In this document: piece after piece, positions 35,157 to 46,857 of the stretch
Numbering within the stretch: position 1 is the stretch's first letter
How the letters are laid out: every line of letters begins with the position of its first letter
Assembly: GCA_003024785.1 (NCBI GenBank)
Contig: PUQB01000372.1
Coordinates: 93,708 to 157,707, forward strand
Direction of reading: 5' to 3'
From: Selaginella tamariscina
Lineage: Eukaryota > Streptophyta > Lycopodiopsida > Selaginellales > Selaginellaceae
DNA length: 64,000 nucleotides
Position numbers and translations under genes: made by a program
The notes under the pieces: model-generated
The model's input: only the letters and a program-made list of their open reading frames with translations
What the model was told of the DNA's origin: nothing
Database searches by the model: none

Positions 35157-35909
35157 CCAGTTATTGAAGAACGTAGTATTGAACGATTATCGGTTACACG
35201 CACTGTACACGGGGAAACCCCATTCAGGTCTCTCTCTCTCTTGGTGTGTGTGTGTGTGTGTGTGTGTGACTATATATTTCTCTCTTTTTAATAAATGGTC
35301 CTCTCCTGCTTCTTTACAGGCCCTCCATCTACATGTGTAAGCATGTGTGTGTTGATGTATGCATCTCTCATACACACATAGCTATTATTCACCTAAATTT
35401 TACTTTAACGTCTAAGCTGGTTTGCCGGAATGTGTGTGCGAATATAATACACACATCATTTGCAACACTTATATCCGACCTAGATCCCTCTTTAGCAGGA
35501 GAATATGCTCCACTTTTGCTACATTTATTTGCTTGGTATTTGCTTAAACTCAGACCAAGCCATGGTTTTGGTAAGTTTAAAAATTCAACACATACAACTA
35601 CATATATACATTTTATACGCGCGCCACACACACTATATCATATGAACAATATATATTGAGTAAATGTTCATATAGTTAAATTCAAAATACATTTTATTTA
35701 CTGTGTAGTATCATGCACATTATACTTCTATGGGTTATTTACAGGGTGTATATTAGTTAGTATATTGAAGTAAACTTAGTAGTTTTGATATTATATACTG
35801 TATTATGTATTTGTGCAGGATATTGAGCATGCTCAACAAGCTTACAAATGTGGGGCTTATGTAATTCTTATTAGAAATTCTCCAAAGTGAACAGCTTAAG
35901 GTATCTGAC
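35157..35909 (+). pseudogene. ARM-like gene, middle exons (copy 2), broken
   Basis: Exon 2 at 35157-35227 (PVIEERSIERLSVTRTVHG) is better preserved at its start than in copy 1 but lacks 12 bases in its second half. Exon 3 (to 35570) has lost its acceptor and first bases but keeps FATLISDLDPSLAGEYAP and a GTAAGT donor. Exon 4 at 35819-35909 has the same in-frame TAA as copy 1 and GTAAGT at its end. The first exon block of copy 1 (7318-7424) has no counterpart here. Confidence 0.5.
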
Positions 35910-36794
35910 GTAAGTGAGTATACGCCGTTGGATGTTCCTTGTTCTCTATTTTATTTATTTAGCTTTTCTTAATAATACAAGGGAGCTGTTATAACTTTGA
36001 GGTCTCCATGTATATCTGCATATAATTTCTGCCGATATGTATACGTAAACATACAAGGTACTTTATACTGTAATTCAAACATATTTTTTATACAACCTTC
36101 TACATAAACGAGTGACTTTACTTGTACATGTGTGTATATATGTTATTAATTTATTACATGTTATATAAATGTTTAAAGAAACTAATTATTAAATGCAACT
36201 TATAAAGATATTAAATAATAAATATATAAATCACCATAGGTTGGCCGCAATTGACTTCAACAAACCTAAGCTGACATTTATAAATTATCATAAATATTAT
36301 GAATAATTAAATGTATATCATAAGGTTTCAAATATTGTGTTGTATATGTAATTGGTTGTGTTTTAATTTTAAAGTGAATAAAAATTTAAATTAAAAAAAT
36401 TTAGGGATATATATGTAAACTTAAAACTTCCTCTATAATAGAGAGAGAAGAAAAAAGAAAATGTGTTATATTAAATCATTTTACCATTGCAAGCCACCGA
36501 TTAGAAGCACGGTATACCAATCATGAATAATGTTAACTAATATATAAAATAACACATTTTCAAGTTCACATGAGTCATCTTGTTTAGTGAAACTTTTGTC
36601 ATAATAACTTTACAAATTGTATTTTATAATATATATTTATTATTTAATATCTTTATAAGTTGCATTTATTTAATAATTTAATTACTAAACTGTAGTGATT
36701 AAAATGTGATCGCATGTACAAAATTTACTTCCTAAACAGATTAACTAATTTTAGTACATACTGTATCCCGTGATGTGGTTATTAAAAAAATTAG

Positions 36795-36894
36795 AACAAG
36801 AAACTCTCACACAAATTCCATAATACATATTTGACATTCATATATAAAAGCCTAGATATATAAATTATGAAATGTAGGTCTTATAACATACATC

Positions 36895-36961
<67 letters not shown>

Positions 36962-37105
36962 GAAGCTTATACATTTAAGATACTCTCACACAAATTCCAT
37001 AATACATATTACATTCATATATAGAAAAGCCTAGATATATGAATTATGGAATGTAGGTCTTATAACATACATCTACATGTGTGTGTGTGTGATAGAGAGA
37101 GGGCC
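36795..37105. repeat. paired hairpin units with (GT)n(GA)n tracts, copy 2
   Basis: Two units with TTCCATAATACATATT...ATTATGGAATG separated by (GT)n(GA)n (36900-36958) and followed by a shorter one (37078-37100). Same arrangement, inverted, at 4362-4710, and again at 49820-50100. Confidence 0.8.
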
Positions 37106-37359
37106 ACAATTGTTACAATGAAGTATAAACCAATTAAATGAAATATACACTATTAAATATGTTTGTATATACAAATATGTACATACCTTATTAGCTAGAG
37201 AAAAAAAAGATATAATATTTCGCTATATACAGAGGGATATGCATATGTTTCTGGTTAAATTAATACAAACAACAGTTCGACACCTATTTAGAATACACCA
37301 AACACTAGGAGAGAGAGGAGATGTATGTATGATTTAAAACAATAAACTAGTTTGAATAA

Positions 37360-37918
37360 GTTTAGGAATAAACCAGTGCACCAGGATATACAATTGCAGC
37401 TATTTCCTTCACCCATGCTATTAAAGTTTTTAACTCAGAATGGCCATTACAATTAAAGTTAATATATATAATATACACATAACAAGGATATATTAATTAT
37501 ACTACTAAAACGACTAATACACTTACCAGACACGTCACACACATTAACACATAGATACATACCACATAATAAATATAGATTCAGTATAAAATATAAAATA
37601 GCTTTATATTGAATTCTACAACGTTTACATATAATATTCCTACAATGATATATAATAAACCTAAACTTATAAATGGTAAACATATATAAACTAGAAGATT
37701 TATTACACGCTGGAATAGCCCCCATGTATACTGATCTCTCTCTTCTCTCTCTCAGACCACACACACACAACACACACAACACACATAACGTCAACATGCA
37801 TCTAACACATACACATGCATATATACGTACATACATATATTACCTCGAGCAGGGCCTTGATTTGCCTTGCAACAGAGAAGCAGGGGTAATTGCACACCGC
37901 GAAACCACGCCTCCCAGG
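37360..37918 (-). pseudogene. ARM-like gene, tail exons (copy 2), broken
   Basis: The tail exon keeps AWVKEIAAIVYPGALV, but 21 bases holding its acceptor and first codons, present in copy 3, are deleted (37440-37455). The upstream exon (37918-37844) still has RQIKAL and a GAG|GTAATA donor. With the acceptor gone it cannot splice as in copy 3. Confidence 0.5.
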
Positions 37919-38049
37919 TACGCTTATTATGTGTACTTAGCAAACACTCTCGTATATGACATTTAATGTATGAAATTATACTATATATTGCATACGACAT
38001 GTTAACATAATATCTTCTGAGTTTAATCGTATTATAGTGCCATGAGTAT

Positions 38050-38290
38050 TTCAAATGCGGGACTAAAACTCTACCTTGTATGTACTACAGCGAAACAGAC
38101 ATACGTTCCTCTAAAGAGCTGGCTACGTGTAGCGAAGAAGTGGAGCCAAAAGCGGAGGCTAAGCAAAGGCCGAATATTCTAAAGCATCTCCTTGGAGGAG
38201 CCCTGCTTGTTGGAGTTTCACTGTTTTGCTGTTAATAGGATAAAGAAAGAGAGTATTTATAGAAGATTTGATATATCAAATATAAATATA
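38050..38290 (+). pseudogene. relic of the small ORF found at 51069-51311
   Basis: Nearly the same DNA as copy 3, but one C is missing in the AAAACTCTACC stretch and a 10-base insertion lies in the hydrophobic segment, so the frame is lost after about 8 codons. It is followed, as in copy 3, by a GTTGACC-rich stretch and ALG13. Confidence 0.5.
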
Positions 38291-38852
38291 ATATGTTTAT
38301 TTATTCATATATCTATCGTATTTATATTTGTTCATTAGTACAACATATAGATAATTTGATATACATTTATCAAATCTTCAGTATATCGTGTTAAAACTTA
38401 TATTATGCAAAACATAATTAATTAACTCTGTTTATTTCTTAAGGCCGTTATGGGCAATCTTAGGAAGAAAGACAATGGAAGAGCACGAGGACAATGGTGA
38501 GCAGGACTGAGTATGATGGTTGACTAGGTTTAACCCCGATCAGGGTTGACCACTGACCAGGTTTTGATTAGGAGCTAACTAAACTTAAGCCTTGGATCTC
38601 ACGCCTTTTTAAGTGCTACAGCTTCAGGTCCTGTGTGTAACTGGTTGACTGATTAATATGTAAAACTTAGATCTAATTAATGTATTTTTCTGTTTGCATT
38701 GTATAAGATATAGTATATCTACGAGTATTATATAGGCACCGTGTTGCTGTGGTTTAAATGCTGTTTTGTTTTGTTTTGTGCCACACAATACTGTTTGTAC
38801 AGGTATATGGAAGGTAGGTCATTTGGGATTTAGGTTTTATGTTATATTGGAG

Positions 38853-39685
38853 ATGATGGACGAGTATTTGTTACAGTGGGTACAACAAGCTTTGATAAAT
38901 TGATCCGTGCAGTAGATTTTTCAAGATTGTAGGAACTTCGCGACTTTGGATACACATCTCTGCTTCTCCAGATCGGCCGCGGTACATACGCGCCTAAAAG
39001 TTAGTAATTAATTTGCTTAGAAGTTAATTAATCAATATTGGATTAACTTTGTTGTTTAATTAGTGTGATTCGCCCGAATTTGAAGTGGATTACTTTACAT
39101 TTGCCCCCAGCTTATCCGAGTACATTCATTCTGCTTCCTTGTCATCAGCCATGCAGGTATTCTTGTGTAGGTATTGTGTATATATATGTTGTGTTTTGCG
39201 TTTGTGTGTATACTCTGGCGACGAATGAAGCTCTCTCTCTCGTAGATTCTCATATATTTAAATTTAGTTGAATATATTATATCAAACACTCGCATATAAA
39301 ATGTGTGTGTGTGTATTTTCATTTATTAGAAAAAGAAAAACAAAAAAAAAAAACTTATTTCCTTTAATATGTATTGAAATCTGGAAGCATATTTGAGACA
39401 CTAAGAGCGGGCAAGCCATTAGTGGTGGTGATAAATGAGGATTTGATGGATAAACCATCAGGTAACACACACGCACACACACACACAAATGTGTATTTAT
39501 GCATGTATATATATCAGGCTGAGCTTGCCGAGGAGCTAGCAAAGAATAAGTTTCTGTTTTGTGCCAAACCTTCAACGCTTTTGGAGACATTGAAGGCCAT
39601 GGATCTGAATATGCTCCTTCCGTATCCCACTTCATCCCCTGCAGCTGTTGTACAAGCTCTTGACAACTTCTTAGGTATGTCATAA
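38853..39685 (+). pseudogene. ALG13: ALG13, UDP-GlcNAc transferase catalytic subunit (copy 2), broken
   Basis: Four exons match copy 3: 38853-38999, 39064-39156, 39380-39461, 39518-39685. ALG13 pairs with membrane-bound ALG14 at the cytosolic ER face and adds the second GlcNAc to dolichol-linked oligosaccharide. Exon 2 is uninterrupted here (VDYFTFAPSLSEYIHSAS). Lesions relative to copy 3: one base lost right after the ATG, a premature TAG region plus a 4-base loss in exon 1, one base lost in exon 2 (GTCATCAG), 11 bases including the acceptor lost before exon 3, and an extra A near the end of exon 3. Exon 4 is intact with a good acceptor and ends LDNFLGMS-stop. Confidence 0.85.
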
Positions 39686-41516
39686 TGAATTGTACATTTC
39701 ACTTACACATCAAATGACAAGATCACCATCCCTCTCTCTCCCGCTCTCTCTTTCTCATAAACATACACAGTCACTGTTCGCCAACTCGACTTACTCTGAT
39801 ATTATTATTAATCTGAAGTATAACAATATTAGAAAAAAAGTAAATGAAATGTTCTCAATAACATCCTATTTCGATGTAACTTTTTAGGGATAAATTTGAG
39901 ATTCTTTGCTGAATATTAACATTTTATATTTTTTCTACTTAAGATGTTATTAAATAGTCTTTATACAAACATTCTCTGCTTATATATACAATATACATTA
40001 ATATATTTGATATAATTTAACTCTTGTGAGGTGTCTAAAAAGAGGCTATTTAGAAGCCAACTGTGTTTGTGTGTTTGTGTCACATGTATACAGCACGGAT
40101 AGCCATCAGGTAACACACACACGTTTGATGTGTGCTTGTGTAATATATACATATCCATATGAGTTATATTATTTACACACAAATGCAATGATATAAAATT
40201 TGTATTACAAATTTGTATTTTACAAAATATAAGAATACCTCTTGTATTTTTAGGGTTTACCCTAAACCCTAAACCCTAAACCATTAAAAATAAACTACTA
40301 TTTAGATTGACAATGTTTGAACACACGATCACAATATTAAGAGTCTTGCACTGAGTTTAATTTCTTATCCACATCTAGGTAAAGTACCTAGAACGTCATG
40401 TGATTAAGTACACGTTTTATAAGAGTAGGGATTGAGGTTTTGTTTCACCTGTTTTATCCATGTCAAGTTAAAGAACATCAGTTGTATCGTCCATGCCAAT
40501 TTAATAACAACACTTGCAACTTAATTGTGCATAACTTAGTAATGCAGCTACTCACAAGGAAGTATTATTTATGTACTTAACTAAGTATAGGTGTGAGGTC
40601 TTGGAAGTAAGTACCTTAGGCTCTTTTATTGTGCCGATATTTATATGTTCCAATGGATTCGTAGTATACATTTATATATTATTTGTTGATTGTTTCTGAT
40701 TGCCTTATATTTTTTTTTAATGTTAGGCATGTCTTTCTCTTGCTAGGAGTTTTCATCTTCATCAATATGATCGACTTTTACAAGTGTGCACAATTTCTAC
40801 CCGATAAGAGTCGGTTGAATAGATTTATACAATAAATGTAACTATAATGCTGAGGTGATTCGACTCAAGGAGCTTCATTGGTCTTGTACACCTTTCCCTG
40901 ACGATCTAGTTCGAAGTATATTATCTTGATCTTCCTGCAAGGTGAGAGAATGTGTATAATTTTAAATACACATGCACATATGTATTACAGTATGCATGAC
41001 ATACCAGCGAGCATGTCAAGGGATTCCAAGTAAGACAAGCTATTCTGTGTAAAAGCTGCTGGACTTTGTACTTCTTCGGTGGTATTGTTTTTTATCTGCC
41101 AACCATAACGTTTCTTAAAAGCTATACGTTATGAATGAAAACTCGTTGTGCATATGCCACCCGCGCTCAAATGCCGTCCTCTCTGTATATACTGCAAATG
41201 TTTCTTGTACAGAAACAATATTCCAGTCTTCAGAAAACCCATGAAGAATAGAAGTGATATCTATGCATAGAGCCTCCACCTAGATTTAATCCTTTGCATA
41301 AGAAGGGACAACATTATGTTACAAAATTCAACAATTGCAAAAATGTACATATTTCGGCCGGCGATGCGATAGGGATCCTGTTACACAAGCAAAAGCAACC
41401 ACCATGCCTCGCACATCGTAAAAACAAATCGTCCAATATTCTGGACCGTAAGCTTCTCGCCAATTTTTCTCCTGTAGAGACTCTACTTCTCATTCTTTAA
41501 TCTCTACTCTGTCTCT
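39686..41516. other. spacer downstream of ALG13 copy 2
   Basis: Matched by 57540-58760 in copy 3. It holds a clear plant telomere-type tract at 40251-40282 (TTTAGGG then CCCTAAACCCTAAACC) that copy 3 lacks. No convincing exon seen. Confidence 0.6.
40251..40282. repeat. interstitial plant telomere repeats (CCCTAAA)3
   Basis: TAGGGTTTACCCTAAACCCTAAACCCTAAACC in essence: three CCCTAAA units after one unit in the opposite sense. Present in copy 2 and absent from copy 3. Confidence 0.85.
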
Positions 41517-41754
41517 ATGTCAGAAGCAGCAGGGTGCGGATGCAGGGGGAGCGGGCGTGGCCATGGAGTTGCCACGGTTGCCTGTGAGTGGCCGCGGCCG
41601 TGGAGTTGCAGCAGATCGTGTGTCCGGCAGTGGAGTTGCAGATCGTGGGCGGGGGTGTGGCAGCGGGCGTGGCCATTGGCTTCAGGTTTTCAACTGCAGA
41701 GGTACTAGAAGTAGAAGTAGTAAAGGAACCAGGCTCTTGGACCTAGGCGGCTGA
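41517..41754 (+). CDS. possible Gly/Arg-rich peptide, GC-rich island
   Basis: A sharply GC-rich stretch in AT-rich surroundings. One frame (41557-41754) reads SGRGRGVAADRVSGSG and DRGRGCGSGRGHW. The phrase GTGGAGTTGCAGATCGTG recurs. A short weaker match lies at 60600-60640 (GGTGGAGTTGTGG, GCAGATCGTGG). It could be a first exon with a Gly/Arg-rich segment or a minisatellite; no splice partner is established. Confidence 0.3.
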
Positions 41755-41859
41755 TCCTGCTGGTTGTTCCTGGCGGTCCTGGCCGGACCATTGAGTTAGT
41801 AACAGCAGTTTTGAACAACCAGCTGAAACAGTAAAAGAAGAGCAGCGTCGACCACTTGA

Positions 41860-42159
41860 TTCAATCTAGAAATTTCTCTAAGGACTTCTAATCACTGCGC
41901 AGACTCTTACAGATCCTTAAGTTTATGCAAGGAATTCAGATTTGTGGGAGAAAATAATGCGGTGTTCTTTATGTTCCGGCACTATCAACTTCAAGTATGC
42001 ATAACCAAAGGGTATCAAGCAGCACATTCTGAGATTCATCACAGATTCTCTCTATCGCTGCCGTGGGGATTGGTCAAAACGATATACGGCAATCCAGCAG
42101 TCACAAGGAAAGTTCGTGAATTAGCAAATCTGCCTGATTCAGGCAGTGGCAACATCTGA
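41860..42159 (+). CDS. possible terminal exon, unknown protein
   Basis: The frame is open for 99 codons to TGA 42159 with plausible protein content: ENNAVFFMFRHYQLQVC, HRFSLSLPWGLVKTIYGNP and VRELANLPDSGSGNI. There is no convincing ATG, so it would be an exon behind an acceptor near 41870. After the stop comes a segment (42170-42260) with GCTATTGTGGAGATAACAAA that resembles 6600-6720, so the region is shared with the DNA left of the copy-1 ARM pseudogene. Family not recognised. Confidence 0.35.
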   Translation, partial: FNLEISLRTSNHCADSYRSLSLCKEFRFVGENNAVFFMFRHYQLQVCITKGYQAAHSEIHHRFSLSLPWGLVKTIYGNPAVTRKVRELANLPDSGSGNI

Positions 42160-43107
42160 GTGTGGACCAACATGGTGTTTTGCTATTGTGGAGATAACAA
42201 AGACGAAGACAAGAGTAAACACTATTCAACTCCGCACATTTCAGATCATAAAAACAGATTTATCTTGTTGGGATCTTTAGTTAAATAATTTGCAATCAAT
42301 CCAGTTCAAAAGCATCTCCTTAGTTTTAAGGGGGTCCTCTGAAGTAGTCAATCGCCGAGGCATACACTGTTTTGCTTGACTAATAATTATTCAATTAGGG
42401 AAGACCTAAAGACATAAGTTGAGGAATATATGTCAAGCAGCAAGGACTACCAAACTCTATACATGATATAAATGCAGGGAACATAAATTTGGTTAAGGGA
42501 AGGCCAGGTTTGAAGGAAATCCAATGGAGAGAGGCACTAAGTGGACTAAATTACACGAGAATTTTGATTTAACAAATTATTTTTAATAAAAATTAAATTT
42601 TTATTTTTTATTGTTATTTTATGTTACAAAACAACGACTCTATTAAATATTCTTTACATTAAATAAAAACATGAGTGGGCAAACGAGAGAGTAAACTCTG
42701 TTTGTGCTTTTAGCAAAATTAATATAGTCACTTGATCAAACCACACCACTGTCCAGTTTACTCAACAAGATTGCTGCTTGTCTCTTCATTCTTCATCTTC
42801 AGCAGAACGAGCTATGCGAGTTAAATTTGTCATAAAAAATGGACGACTTTGAAGAATGCTAATGTCACCTTCCATGCTATTAAGCATAATCAGGCACTGC
42901 TTCTTCTCCTCTTCGCTCGGTTCCTGTTCGACTCTCCATGCTACAAAGTCAACAAAGGGTACATCTGGCTGTCCGTTGTAGACACTATCAAAATATTCTC
43001 GCGGAGGACATTGCAATCGGCAGTCGCTATCTGTCGGAGTACTATGCACCGAAGATCAGTGTCCCCGTGAAAATAGAGCATTCTATAAGCAGCAACAAAT
43101 AAGTTAA

Positions 43108-43326
43108 TGTTGTGAAAGGTGTTTAAAGCACAAGTCGAGCCGAATATCAACTAACCTAACCTATGTTTTTGTATTTTTGAATCCTATTTATACAATTTTC
43201 TTTATAACCATATATGGTAATTCTCCATATATGGTAGTTCTCCGTAAGTATGTACGGCATAAGATATATATGGCCTAAACCATATATAACTCTTCCAGCT
43301 TGGACTCCACGCTGGATATCTCAACA
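43108..43326 (-). repeat. 3' LTR of the copia element
   Basis: 219 bases, close to identical to the partner LTR. Both hold a small palindromic region around CATATATGGTAGTTCTCC. Confidence 0.94.
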
Positions 43327-43403
43327 CTCCCACTCAGCCGTGAGAGTTCAAGATGGTCATTCGAGACCGTGTCGCTGGAAACTATCCCTGCTCAAGGCCT
43401 TGG

Positions 43404-44218
43404 TCATAATATCTGCAACCATCTCGATACTAGACACATGTTTGAGTTTGATATTCCGGCTCGAACCTCTTGTCGGATGAAGTGATACTTCACATCGACA
43501 TGCTTGACTTTGTCATGATGTCTGGGGTTCTCTGAAGTAGCTATGGCACTAGTGCTGTCACAGTATATTGTGATTGGCCTTGGAAATGAAATTCCCATGT
43601 CCTTAGCAACTTCATTAACCATGTTGCTTCCTTGGCTGCCTCTGTTGCTGAAATGTACTCGGCCTCCATCGAGGAGAGTGCAATCACTCGCTGCAGTCTG
43701 CTCATCCAACTGATAAGCCCATCATCCAGAAGAAACACATATCCTGAAGTGGACTTCCTAGTCTCCCTGTTTCCTGCCCAATCTGAATCTGTGAAACCCA
43801 CTAGATCCATTACCATGTGATCTCCTGTAGAGCTCCCACTAGCTGAATATGTGAGACAAAACCCGACTGTGCCTCGCAAGTATCGTAAGATACGTTTGAC
43901 TGCTGTCCAATGAGCCTCTCCTGGATTCTCTACAAACCTGGAAACCACTCCGACTGCAAAAGCCAAGTCTGGTCGAGTCGAAATGGCTAGATATAACAAA
44001 CAACCAACTATCTGCCTATAAGGAACCTGTGCCATGACTCGTCTCTCCTCCTCAGACGTCGGCTGTTGATCTTTTGAAAGTTGTGTGTGTATGTCCATGG
44101 GGGTGCTGACAGGGTTGCTGTCGGCCATGTCATACTTCTGAAGTATCTCTTGCACATAGTGTGCTTGAGATAGCTGAATCACCCCTGCAGCTCTATCCCG
44201 GAACACCTGAATGCCCAA
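43404..44218 (-). pseudogene. RNase H region of the copia element
   Basis: The frame shows RPDLAFAVGVVSRFVENPG, ILRYLRGTVG, FTDSDWAGNRETRKSTSGY and SSMEAEYISATEAAKEATWL, the standard copia RNase H motifs. The carboxy end continues in another frame (43404-43709) with TIYCDSTSAIATSENPRHHD and KHVDVKYHFIRQEV. Confidence 0.92.
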
Positions 44219-44871
44219 ACAATAGCATAGATCGCCGGCTGCGGAGATCTCAAACTGAGATCGAAACTGGTGTTCAAAGAATTGAACAAGCCGAAACTGG
44301 CTGCAGCCATGATGTTGTCATCAACATATAATGCCAGGTATGCAAAGTCCACTCCCTGTCGAAAGACATATACGTTTCCATCTGCAGTGGACTTCTGGAA
44401 ACCGATGGAGGTGAGAAACCTGTCTACATGATCATACCAGGCTCGTGGTGACTGCTTCAAGCCATACAGGGCCTTTCGAAGACGACAAACGTTGTGTTCT
44501 TGTCCTTGTACCACGAATCCCTCAGGCTGTGTAGTGTAGACTTCCTCCTTCAGCTCTCCATACAGGAAAGCAGTCTTTACATCAAGCTGGTGAACTTCCA
44601 GATTCAAGCTAGTTGCTATCCGAAGAATGAGACGAATGGAAGCCATCTTCACCACTGGTGAATACGTCTCATAGAAGTCAACTCCAGCGATTTGTGAGAA
44701 TCCTCGTGCAACAAACCGAGCCTTGTATCGGAGTACTTCGCCATGTGCATCCAGCTTCTTCTTGAATAGCCACTTGGTACTTACAGTGCGCGACCGTGGG
44801 GAAGAGTAACAAGCTCCCAAACCTGGTTCTTGAGGAGAGAAGCATATTCCTCCTCCATGGCAGCCCTCCAT
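44179..44871 (-). pseudogene. reverse transcriptase of the copia element
   Basis: Motifs: TKWLFKKKLDAHGEVLRYKA, ARGFSQIAGVDFYETYSPVV, QLDVKTAFLYGELKEEVY, RLRKALYGLKQSPRAWY and the catalytic YVDD (ALYVDDNIM). Uninterrupted through the catalytic centre. The frame is lost near 44260, just before the segment leading to RNase H. Confidence 0.93.
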
Positions 44872-45271
44872 TCTGCTGCCTCTTGTGATTGCATAGCTTC
44901 ATGCACTGTCCGGGGCTCCCGAGGATACCTGGAGGTGAAGAAGGAGGTTGAAGACTCATCAGCTTCTCTTGCCTTTCGTGACTTGTAGCTAATTCTCCCA
45001 CTTCTCGTGATTGTGTTGATGGGTCGGTCTGGATTAGGTACCTGCGGAGGTGCTTGCTGAAGTGGAGGAATCTCCTCCTCGCTGCTCCTCTCCTCTCCTC
45101 ACTCAGATCTATCTGCTGCAATCTGCAGTCCTGGATCTTCCCCAATCGCCCTGGATCAGGCCCATGTGCTGGTGGATCCTGTTGCTCTTCCTCAAGAATA
45201 TAGCGTCGGATTAACTTGAACTGTAAACCTATCCTTGTAAAGCATATCCTCATTAAACTTAACGTCTCGGC

Positions 45272-46542
45272 TCACAACAATTTTCTGGTGAGTGGGATCG
45301 TAAAGCCTATATGCCTTGCTCTCATGGCAATATCCCACCATGATATACATGTTACTCTTCTGCTCCAACTTACGACGGAGTTTGGAACATGTGCATATGC
45401 CAGCACCCAAACACACGAAGGTGTTTCAAACTGACTCGCTTCCCAGTCCCGGGTGAATGGAACTTCTCCACCAATGCTGCTTGCAGGAAGTCGATTCCGG
45501 ATGTAGCTGGCTGTGCTTAAGGCCTCTGCCCAATAATTGAGCGGTGTTCCTGCATGCATAAGCATGCATCTTGTCGTCTCCACTAGAGTTCGATTCATTC
45601 TTCCGCCACTCCATTTTGCTGAGCTGAGTATGGGGCTGTAAACTGCTGTTGAATCCCAGATTCTTCACAACTTCTTAAGCACACTTGCTTGATACTCCCC
45701 ACCTCTATCACTCCTAAGTACGCGGATTTTCAAATTCTGCCACACGTTTTCTGCAGCAATCTTATATACCGAAACATTTCTGCTACTTCTGATTTGTTAA
45801 TCAAGAATTTCACCACTGTGTAACGAGTATAATCATCTATAAACGTCACAAAATACCTCCTTCTGTTCAATGACTGAACATGCATTGGTCCACACACGTC
45901 TGTGTGCACTAATTCTAGAGGTTGAGTGGTCTTACAGCAGATGCCCTTACTGGGGAAGGTTGCCTATGTTGTCTTCCAAAACAGCATGCCTCACAAACTC
46001 AAGGTTGTCTTAAGTACCTGAAAGTCTGAAAGCTGGTCCTGGTCCCGAGCTACAGCTCGAATCGCTGCCTCGTTTGCATGTCCCAATCGTTGATGCCATC
46101 GTTGAAGAGTTGTGGAGAAGATCTTCTTCTTGGGTATCACCAATGTGGCGTCTAGCCTATAGTTCCCAGCATGTCTTTGGCCACGTGCTACTATGGTTCC
46201 TTGCTTGTCAGTGTAAGTGATCTTGTCCTTATCGATTTGACCTTTCCAACCGGCATCTGCTATCTTCCCAACCGAGATAAGAGTTTCGCTGAGTGTGGGG
46301 ACATAGTGAACCTGTCGAAGATCAACAATCTCACCATTCTGGAGTTGAATCTCTACTGTCCCGACTCCTGCAATGCTCAATGGTCGATGATCTCCCGTGT
46401 AGACTCCTTCTCCCACTGGGATTGCCTGATATGTCTTAAAAGCGGCAAATACTGGAGTACAGTGAACATTGGCACAACTGTCCAACCAAAGGATATTTTC
46501 TTTCTCTAAAGGACTGAGGTTAGTGGTTACCATGAGGGCCAT
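45272..46542 (-). pseudogene. protease and integrase regions of the copia element
   Basis: The first frame (45991-46542) holds the protease with WLDSCANVHCT, where the Gly of the catalytic DSG is Cys, then the pre-integrase zinc segment RWHQRLGHANEAAIRAV. The integrase core between 45670 and 45990 is broken. The later part reads NRTLVETTRCMLMHAG and YWAEALSTASYIRNRLP (45426-45668). A DSC protease would be inactive. Confidence 0.88.
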
Positions 46543-46629
46543 CGCTGATTGCCCTTGTTCTTCAGCTCGCTTGCTCGTGTTTTCCTTCCTATGACCCTTG
46601 AACTACTGTTGTTCTTGGCTCTGATACCA

Positions 46630-46857
46630 TGTTGTAAAAAGGTGTTAAAGCACAAGCCGAGCTAAATATCAACTAACCTAACCTATGTTTTTGTATTTTT
46701 GAATCCTATTTATACAATTTTTTTACAACCATATATGGTAGTTCTCCATATGAACTACCATATGGTAGTTCTCCGTAAGTATGTACGGCATAAGATATAT
46801 ATGGCTTAAACCATATATAACTCTTCCAGCTTGGACTCCACGCTGGATATCTCAACA
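46630..46857 (-). repeat. 5' LTR of the copia element
   Basis: 228 bases. Adjacent to the tRNA-Met-type primer-binding site at 46617-46629. Confidence 0.94.

Larger units (their letters stand above)
34985..41345 (+). repeat. segmental duplication, copy 2
   Basis: Runs from TGTTATGGCTTGAATGG (about 34999) to CAAAATTCAACAATTGC (41320), matched in the same order by copy 3 (48270 to about 58745, minus its retroelement). The left 2.5 kb is also matched, inverted, by copy 1 (3500-6400). Contents: ARM-like middle exons, ARM-like tail exons on the opposite strand, a small ORF relic and ALG13. Differences are mostly short indels. Confidence 0.9.
43108..46857 (-). mobile_element. Ty1/copia LTR retrotransposon, 3.75 kb, gag-less
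   Basis: LTRs at 43108-43326 and 46630-46857 begin TGTTG and end CAACA, with target duplication GTTAA (43103-43107 and 46858-46862). The primer-binding site TGGTATCAGAGCC (46617-46629) fits initiator tRNA-Met; a purine tract GAGTGGGAG precedes the 3' LTR. The interior order is protease, integrase, reverse transcriptase, RNase H, which is copia. Only about 75 bases separate the primer-binding site from the protease frame, so gag is missing. Several frame changes. Confidence 0.95.

Noticed and set aside
37459..37836. 125-codon minus-strand frame
   Set aside because: Built from CA/GT and CT/GA microsatellites (Cys/Val runs); it overlaps the intron of the ARM-like tail.
46171..46509. 112-codon plus-strand frame
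   Set aside because: Antisense shadow of the copia protease frame.
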